DNA of 10,411 nucleotides from Coriobacteriia bacterium (GTDB lineage Bacteria; Actinomycetota; Coriobacteriia; WRKU01; WQUG01), in contig WREJ01000027.1 in the NCBI GenBank assembly GCA_009779395.1, forward strand, positions 1 through 10,411. The letters run 5' to 3'. The notes beneath the pieces are model-generated. The model searched no databases, was not told where the DNA came from, and saw nothing but the letters and a program-made list of their open reading frames with translations. Below are positions 7,471 to 10,411 of the stretch, in pieces. Position 1 is the first letter of the stretch, and every line of letters starts with the position of its first letter. The position numbers and the translations under genes are program-made.

Positions 7471-8214
7471 TCAGGGGCGCAGTATACCCAGCACAACAAA
7501 GCGTGCACCATTAAAGTCGTAACTACAGGTTGAAAGTCCCATCAGACGGTCGCCCTCGGTAAAAGTGACCTCACTTCTAAAGGTTGTGTTTTCGGCAGCG
7601 TAGTTCAGCAGACTGGGCAGATTTGGCTCGAACATAAAAGCACGCGCACGCCACTGACCCTCGGCGACCACAAAACCATACATCAAATCGATGCGATAGT
7701 TTCGCCGGGGAGTATAGAGAAACATGACGGGATGGTCCTCGAAGAAACTCTGCCGACGATAGCTTTCTAGCGTGCCAAACATAGCCCCCGAGCGCATGTG
7801 ATGACCGTAAATCACCGATATCGGTGAAGAAAAATCGGGACGGTGATTGTAGTCTAAAAAGAGCGAACCATTGGCGTTAAAGGTACGGTCAGGCAGACGG
7901 TTCAGATAGTAGCTGTAGTCGTCAGCACGCATCACCGGATAGTCAATCACTGTTCCCGGCGAATACAGCCAGCCAATCGTGTCAGGGTTAATCTCGCGCA
8001 GACGCGCCCAGTCGATGCCCTTGGCAGGAATGCCCAGCGCACGGTCAGAATCGTCCTGCTCGCCGTCGTCAGTCAGCACCTGGTCACGCAATTCGTTATA
8101 CAGGACATCCGCAATCGCATATACCTGCTGAACCTCGTAAAAGCGATAGCCAGAATAACCCAAAACAAAGAGCGCAGCCGCCAGTAAAAGCCATAAAAAG
8201 ATTCGCTTGTTCAT
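7471..8214 (-). CDS. Class B sortase (cysteine transpeptidase)
   Basis: Sortases cut a surface protein at an LPXTG-like signal and join it to the cell wall or to another pilin. The 247 residues start with a signal-anchor helix (4-19: RIFLWLLLAAALFVLG) and continue as an extracellular domain. The family marks are GWLYSPGTVIDYPVM, VIYGHHM (catalytic His138), LSTCSYDF (catalytic Cys230) and GARFVVLG (Arg238). The motif 'YGHHM ... F..L..Y ... F...H.....Y' and the TCSYDF cysteine block are those of class B (SrtB) enzymes, not class C pilin polymerases. An in-frame GTG at 8292 would add 26 residues with no membrane function; I choose the ATG at 8214 because the anchor begins there and a TATAAT box lies 7 bases upstream, implying a leaderless message. 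The likely substrate in the window is the VPPTG protein encoded upstream; that is inference. Confidence 0.93.
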   Translation of the reverse strand: MNKRIFLWLLLAAALFVLGYSGYRFYEVQQVYAIADVLYNELRDQVLTDDGEQDDSDRALGIPAKGIDWARLREINPDTIGWLYSPGTVIDYPVMRADDYSYYLNRLPDRTFNANGSLFLDYNHRPDFSSPISVIYGHHMRSGAMFGTLESYRRQSFFEDHPVMFLYTPRRNYRIDLMYGFVVAEGQWRARAFMFEPNLPSLLNYAAENTTFRSEVTFTEGDRLMGLSTCSYDFNGARFVVLGILRP

Positions 8215-8221
8215 GCAAATG

Positions 8222-8251
8222 ATTATAGAACAAAGTGGCAGAGCACGTCCA
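8222..8251 (-). promoter_or_regulatory. Sigma70-type promoter of the sortase, predicted leaderless transcript
   Basis: The -10 box TATAAT (8227-8222) is perfect. TGGACG (8251-8246) at an 18-base spacing matches TTGACA at 4 of 6 positions. Only 7 bases separate the -10 box from the ATG at 8214, so the transcript should begin at or within a base of the start codon. The -35 box lies inside an inverted repeat (8245-8262). Confidence 0.6.
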
Positions 8252-8262
8252 TTACTGGACGT
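8245..8262. repeat. Inverted repeat over the sortase -35 region, operator candidate
   Basis: ACGTCCA (8245-8251) and TGGACGT (8256-8262) form a perfect 7-bp inverted repeat around TTAC. It covers the -35 box of the sortase promoter, a place where a bound dimer would block RNA polymerase. No regulator gene is evident beside it apart from hicB upstream, whose operator has a different sequence. Confidence 0.4.
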
Positions 8263-8286
8263 ACAGAATTGAGTAAACCCCCTTAC

Positions 8287-8301
8287 CTTCACTGAGTGAA
8301 G
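8287..8301. repeat. Short stem-loop after hicB
   Basis: CTTCAC (8287-8292) and GTGAAG (8296-8301) pair around a 3-base loop, 16 bases past the hicB stop. No T-run follows on the minus strand. It could end or stabilise the hicAB message, but a 6-bp stem is weak evidence. Confidence 0.25.
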
Positions 8302-8316
8302 TGGCTGATAGCCTTA

Positions 8317-8712
8317 TTAATGCGTTGTACTTAGGCGTTCCTTAAGAGCGTCTTGAAGTACTGAGGAAAAATTGACATGGGCAGCCTCTGCCTCGACATT
8401 AAGCCAGCTTGGAATAGTAAGCGTCTTTTTGACAGCACGATTGTCAATCTTTGCTCGATACCGAGACAGGTCAGCCGAAACAAGCGTTTTTACCTCATCG
8501 CCTGTAGCTTCAATCTGATTAAGCGGAGTCATAGTTGGCAATTCTTTTGCACTATCTTGATAGCTCACTGAAAGAATCGCAATCAAGTCTTGAGCCATGT
8601 CGAGAGCATCTGCCAAACTGTCACCCTGCGTATCACGATCAAAGTCAGGAACATTTACCAGATAGCCACCACTTGCCTCTTTTTCCAAGACAACGGGATA
8701 CACAACTTTCAT
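8317..8712 (-). CDS. hicB: HicB antitoxin
   Basis: HicB binds and blocks the HicA mRNA interferase and represses the operon. The 131 residues have the standard two parts: an N-terminal partial RNase-H-like domain (KVVYPVVLEKEASGGYLVNV and PDF..D.QGDSLADALDMAQDLI, about 1-60) and a C-terminal DNA-binding part (about 94-128: VKKTLTIPSWLNVEAEAAHV, then NFSSVLQDALKERL) that reads as a ribbon-helix-helix type. The ATG at 8712 has a GAGGTG ribosome site 5 bases upstream. It follows hicA by 37 bases, giving toxin-first order as is usual for hicAB. Its likely DNA target is the palindrome at 8949-8963. Confidence 0.93.
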   Translation of the reverse strand: MKVVYPVVLEKEASGGYLVNVPDFDRDTQGDSLADALDMAQDLIAILSVSYQDSAKELPTMTPLNQIEATGDEVKTLVSADLSRYRAKIDNRAVKKTLTIPSWLNVEAEAAHVNFSSVLQDALKERLSTTH

Positions 8713-8749
8713 GTTTCACCTCATTCTTTGCATCGCAAAAGTTCAGGGG

Positions 8750-8923
8750 CTATTTCAGCCCCCACCTCTTGATAATCCTCTTTGCTAAACCTTCTGAAAT
8801 ATCTCTGTGTCGAGGGACAGATTCAAGATCATTGCCCTTTTGATAGATATCATGCTTGCTGCCATGTCTCTCAAAGGTCCAGCCATTCCTTTCAAGGAGT
8901 CTTACCAAGTCTCTCCGCTTCAT
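8750..8923 (-). CDS. hicA: HicA toxin (mRNA interferase)
   Basis: HicA is a small double-stranded-RNA-binding-fold ribonuclease that cuts mRNA independently of the ribosome when HicB is lost. The 57 residues show KRRDLVRLLERNGWTFER, then the GSKHDIY catalytic block (His24) and VPRHRDISEGLAKRIIKRWG, all typical. The preferred start is ATG at 8923, preceded by GAAGGAG at 7 bases; an upstream in-frame ATG at 8941 would add six residues but overlaps the transcription start region and lacks a ribosome site. It has its own promoter with an overlapping palindrome. All key residues are intact, so the toxin should be active. Confidence 0.93.
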   Translation of the reverse strand: MKRRDLVRLLERNGWTFERHGSKHDIYQKGNDLESVPRHRDISEGLAKRIIKRWGLK

Positions 8924-8943
8924 CGCAACTCCTTCGTGCATAT

Positions 8944-8972
8944 ATTATACGTATTTAATACGTGTCGGTCAA
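8944..8972 (-). promoter_or_regulatory. Sigma70 promoter of hicAB
   Basis: TTGACC (8972-8967, 5 of 6 matches to TTGACA) and TATAAT (8949-8944, perfect) are separated by exactly 17 bases on the minus strand. This is the best promoter in the window. Predicted transcription begins near 8937, giving a leader of about 14 bases that holds the GGAG site of hicA. Confidence 0.85.
8949..8963. promoter_or_regulatory. Palindromic operator in the hicAB promoter
   Basis: ACGTATTTAATACGT is a perfect inverted repeat of two 7-base arms around one central base. It fills most of the spacer between -35 and -10 and touches the -10 box. Toxin-antitoxin operons of this family are autoregulated by the HicB DNA-binding domain, so this is the expected HicB binding site. 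Binding there would exclude RNA polymerase. Confidence 0.7.
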
Positions 8973-9075
8973 GGACTTCTGGTCGCTTACTCTGTGCCTT
9001 CTCTCTGAAGCATCCGTCACCAAACCCGCAGCTTCCATCACAAAACGACACATCCTCTGTCATAGTAACAATTGG
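8973..9075. other. Intergenic stretch upstream of hicAB with no clear gene
   Basis: I see no RNA gene, convincing ribosome site or homology here. On the minus strand an open frame of 47 codons (9063-8920) with four cysteines crosses this stretch and ends in an ATGA overlap with the hicA start. It has no ribosome site and contains the whole hicAB promoter, so I do not call it a gene. Together with 9076-9289 this makes a gene-free region of about 350 bases between the pilin-like gene and hicA. Confidence 0.6.
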
Positions 9076-9152
9076 CGCTTAAAGATCGCTTAAACATTGA
9101 TTAAATTTCGCTTAAAAATTTATTAAAAAGCGATTAAACATCGATTAAAAGT
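9076..9152. repeat. Seven tandem 11-bp degenerate repeats with a TTAAA core
   Basis: TTAAA occurs at 9079, 9090, 9101, 9112, 9123, 9134 and 9145, exactly 11 bases apart seven times. The unit reads about CGMTTAAAcat on the plus strand (TTTAAKCG on the minus strand), with CG kept in five of the seven units. The period is close to one helical turn, so all cores face one side of the DNA. This fits a cooperative protein-binding array (iteron-like, recombinase arm sites or a regulator array) or intrinsically bent DNA. It is not CRISPR, since there are no spacers. It lies directly beside the hairpin at 9155-9190 and about 105 bases upstream of the hicAB promoter. Confidence 0.85.
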
Positions 9153-9154
9153 GC

Positions 9155-9195
9155 AGCTAGAGCGCATCGCTTTTACGATGCGCTCTAGCTTTTTT
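9155..9195 (+). terminator. Strong intrinsic terminator hairpin
   Basis: A perfect 15-bp stem (AGCTAGAGCGCATCG, 9155-9169, with its complement at 9176-9190) surrounds a 6-base loop and is followed by six T (9190-9195). This is a textbook rho-independent terminator on the plus strand, although no plus-strand gene leads into it. On the minus strand the stem follows the pilin-like gene stop by about 95 bases, and after it comes GCAC then TTTT, so it could also end that message less efficiently. The arm shares GCTAGAG(T/C)GCATC with the palindrome after ftsY. Confidence 0.7.
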
Positions 9196-9249
9196 GCTCG
9201 CTATTATTTTATTTATTTTTTGCTAGTAACTCAAAACTGCCACCCCGTC

Positions 9250-9270
9250 ACCCCAGACTCGATCTGGGGT
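9250..9270. repeat. REP-like palindrome after the pilin-like gene
   Basis: ACCCCAGA (9250-9257) and TCTGGGGT (9263-9270) form a perfect 8-bp stem around CTCGA. The surrounding GTCACCCCAGACTCGATC pattern resembles the widespread 'CCGGACTTGATCCGGG' type of interspersed palindrome found in many bacterial genomes. It lies 20 bases past the stop of the pilin-like gene and may protect or end its mRNA. Whether it recurs in this genome cannot be seen from one copy. Confidence 0.55.
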
Positions 9271-9289
9271 CTCTGCACGCGGCATAGTA

Positions 9290-10411
9290 CTACTGCGTCA
9301 GCACCGCAAGTTCCATCTCACGTTTGCTGCGCCTCGTGGCAGTGATTATCACGAGCAATCCCACAACTGCCATCAGTAGCAGCGCCATACCAAACTTGCC
9401 AATATCAAGACCTGTTGGTGGTACAAAAAAGTCAGTATTAGTAAAGTCTGCCGTATTTGCAGCTTCACCCAGTGTCTGTTCACCCGTACTCAGCGAAACG
9501 TTAGGCGTACGTTCTGGTGGATTAATGATGCTGGTATCAAGTACACCATCAGTACGAACCACGACGTGTGGTGTGTAATCGCTTACGGGCAGTTCTACTG
9601 CTGTGTATCTGGTTCCGACATGCGTATCAAGAAAGACGAGTGTCTGATTGTGGGTCAGAGCTACTGTTCTTGTAACTTCATCGGTAAACTCGATGACAGA
9701 ACCAATGGTCTCGTTAGTCAGCGTATCGATAATCTGTGCTCGATAGATAATAGGTGGCGTTATCGTTGTTGCCAAAGAGGGAGAACTGAGTCTAATGTCA
9801 AAGTCAAATGCTCTACTGGGGTCAGGCATGACTCCAGTAGTTGTCTTGGAAATCCGCAAACCACCTACAGCTAGAGGATCTGTTGGATCAATGTCGACGT
9901 TTCTGACAAAAGTGTTAGTGAATGTCAGAGCAGTATCGAGATCTTCCAGTTTGTCACTGATGGCGCCACCCTCAAGTATTCTGTTGACGATAATTGTCAA
10001 AACGTAGGTTCCTGCACCTTCTGGTAGTGACATGACAACAAAAGTTACTTGATAGATGCTTGAGTCAAAAGTCATTGTTTCTGTTGTCGTGTTGCTAAAG
10101 GTGTCGCTTCTTTCACTAATGCGGTACGAGAACAAGCCTGGCGTGGGAAATACGGTGTCATTTCCTAGTAAAAAGTCAGAGACTTTTGTTACTGTTCGTA
10201 CGTCCCCTGTCACTGTTGCGACATCTGAAGGTGAGAAGGTAATATTTGAAACAGTGAGTTCTGGCAGAATGCTTACTTGATCTGTTTCATTGTTAAAGCT
10301 ATAGGGTGTAATGTCAAAAGCAAAATCTGTTGTTGGTGTAATAGTTCCTACCGGCATTTGCAGGTTTTTAGTTATTGCGATGTCAATGTATTCTGGTTCT
10401 GTGACAAAAAC
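9290..10411 (-). CDS. Cell-wall-anchored pilin-like protein with isopeptide domains (C-terminal part; 5' end outside window)
   Basis: The frame is open to the right edge; the ATG at 10357 is internal because 18 upstream codons (ending AITKNLQ) continue the domain. At least 373 residues are visible. The first domain runs from ITKNLQMPVGTITP through LFSYRISER and MTFDSSIYQVTFVV to LTFTNTF, matching the FctA / streptococcal pilin isopeptide-linkage type. The second starts at GGLRISKTTTG and ends at ADFTNTDF, with YTAVELPVSDY between. In both, the Lys (ITK, ISK), Glu (ISE, AVE) and Asn (FTN) needed for an internal Lys-Asn isopeptide bond are in the expected order. The C-terminus is a sorting signal: VPPTG (9410-9424), a hydrophobic stretch (FGMALLLMAVVGLLVIIT) and a basic tail (RRSKR). 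A sortase should cut between Thr and Gly and attach the protein to wall or pilus. Base composition looks more A+T-rich than the smc block. It may be a pilus subunit or a long adhesin with repeated domains. Confidence 0.9.
   Translation of the reverse strand, partial: VFVTEPEYIDIAITKNLQMPVGTITPTTDFAFDITPYSFNNETDQVSILPELTVSNITFSPSDVATVTGDVRTVTKVSDFLLGNDTVFPTPGLFSYRISERSDTFSNTTTETMTFDSSIYQVTFVVMSLPEGAGTYVLTIIVNRILEGGAISDKLEDLDTALTFTNTFVRNVDIDPTDPLAVGGLRISKTTTGVMPDPSRAFDFDIRLSSPSLATTITPPIIYRAQIIDTLTNETIGSVIEFTDEVTRTVALTHNQTLVFLDTHVGTRYTAVELPVSDYTPHVVVRTDGVLDTSIINPPERTPNVSLSTGEQTLGEAANTADFTNTDFFVPPTGLDIGKFGMALLLMAVVGLLVIITATRRSKREMELAVLTQ

Noticed and set aside
8215..8292. GTG at 8292 as sortase start, adding 26 residues
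   Set aside because: The extra residues precede the signal anchor and overlap the promoter and inverted repeat.
8377..8843. Plus-strand open frames across hicB and the hicA-hicB gap
   Set aside because: Shadows of the well-supported hicA and hicB on the minus strand.
8924..8941. ATG at 8941 as hicA start
   Set aside because: No ribosome site, and it lies upstream of the predicted transcript start; the ATG at 8923 has GGAG at good spacing.
9076..9152. CRISPR array
   Set aside because: Units are only 11 bases and tandem without spacers; no cas gene is present.
9097..9195. Plus-strand small RNA from a TTGATT-N18-TATTAA promoter inside the array, ended by the hairpin
   Set aside because: The boxes are weak and come from the A+T-rich repeats themselves; only RNA data could support it.
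1..10411. tRNA, rRNA, transposase or integrase genes
   Set aside because: I found no cloverleaf, rRNA-like stretch or recombinase motif on either strand.

Overview
The window looks like an actinobacterial (Actinomycetota) chromosome segment of moderate G+C. The reasons are the smc-ftsY pair, a secreted phosphatase-like protein of a type I associate with that phylum, short-leader or leaderless promoters, TTG/GTG starts, and sortase/pilin-type surface genes that imply a Gram-positive wall. I cannot name the genus; a host-associated member is my inference from the pilin-like protein and sortase.

All convincing genes lie on the minus strand, so transcription runs from right to left. In that order the window holds: the 3' part of a gene for a wall-anchored pilin-like protein with isopeptide-type domains and a VPPTG sorting signal (9290-10411, cut by the right edge); an unusual 350-base non-coding stretch with a REP-like palindrome, a perfect 15-bp hairpin and seven 11-bp TTAAA repeats; a hicA-hicB toxin-antitoxin pair with its own sigma70 promoter and a palindromic operator; a class B sortase with an apparently leaderless promoter; an SPFH protein close to plant HIR proteins; smc, starting 3 bases after the SPFH stop; ftsY; a 128-bp nested palindrome that includes the ftsY stop codon; tgt, with an apparently leaderless promoter; and the start of a secreted phosphatase-like gene cut by the left edge.

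Region 1-7320 is core housekeeping: chromosome condensation and segregation (SMC), co-translational membrane targeting (FtsY), queuosine tRNA modification (Tgt) and a membrane scaffold protein (SPFH). Region 7471-10411 is accessory. It pairs a class B sortase with a VPPTG surface protein, a combination reminiscent of streptococcal FCT pilus regions, and has a toxin-antitoxin module lodged between them. By eye, 8300-10411 is more A+T-rich than the smc block, which would fit acquisition by transfer.

The most unusual non-coding features are the helically phased 11-bp repeat array at 9076-9152 and the nested palindrome at 1704-1831. The latter shares a GCTAGAG(T/C)GCATC core with the hairpin next to the array.
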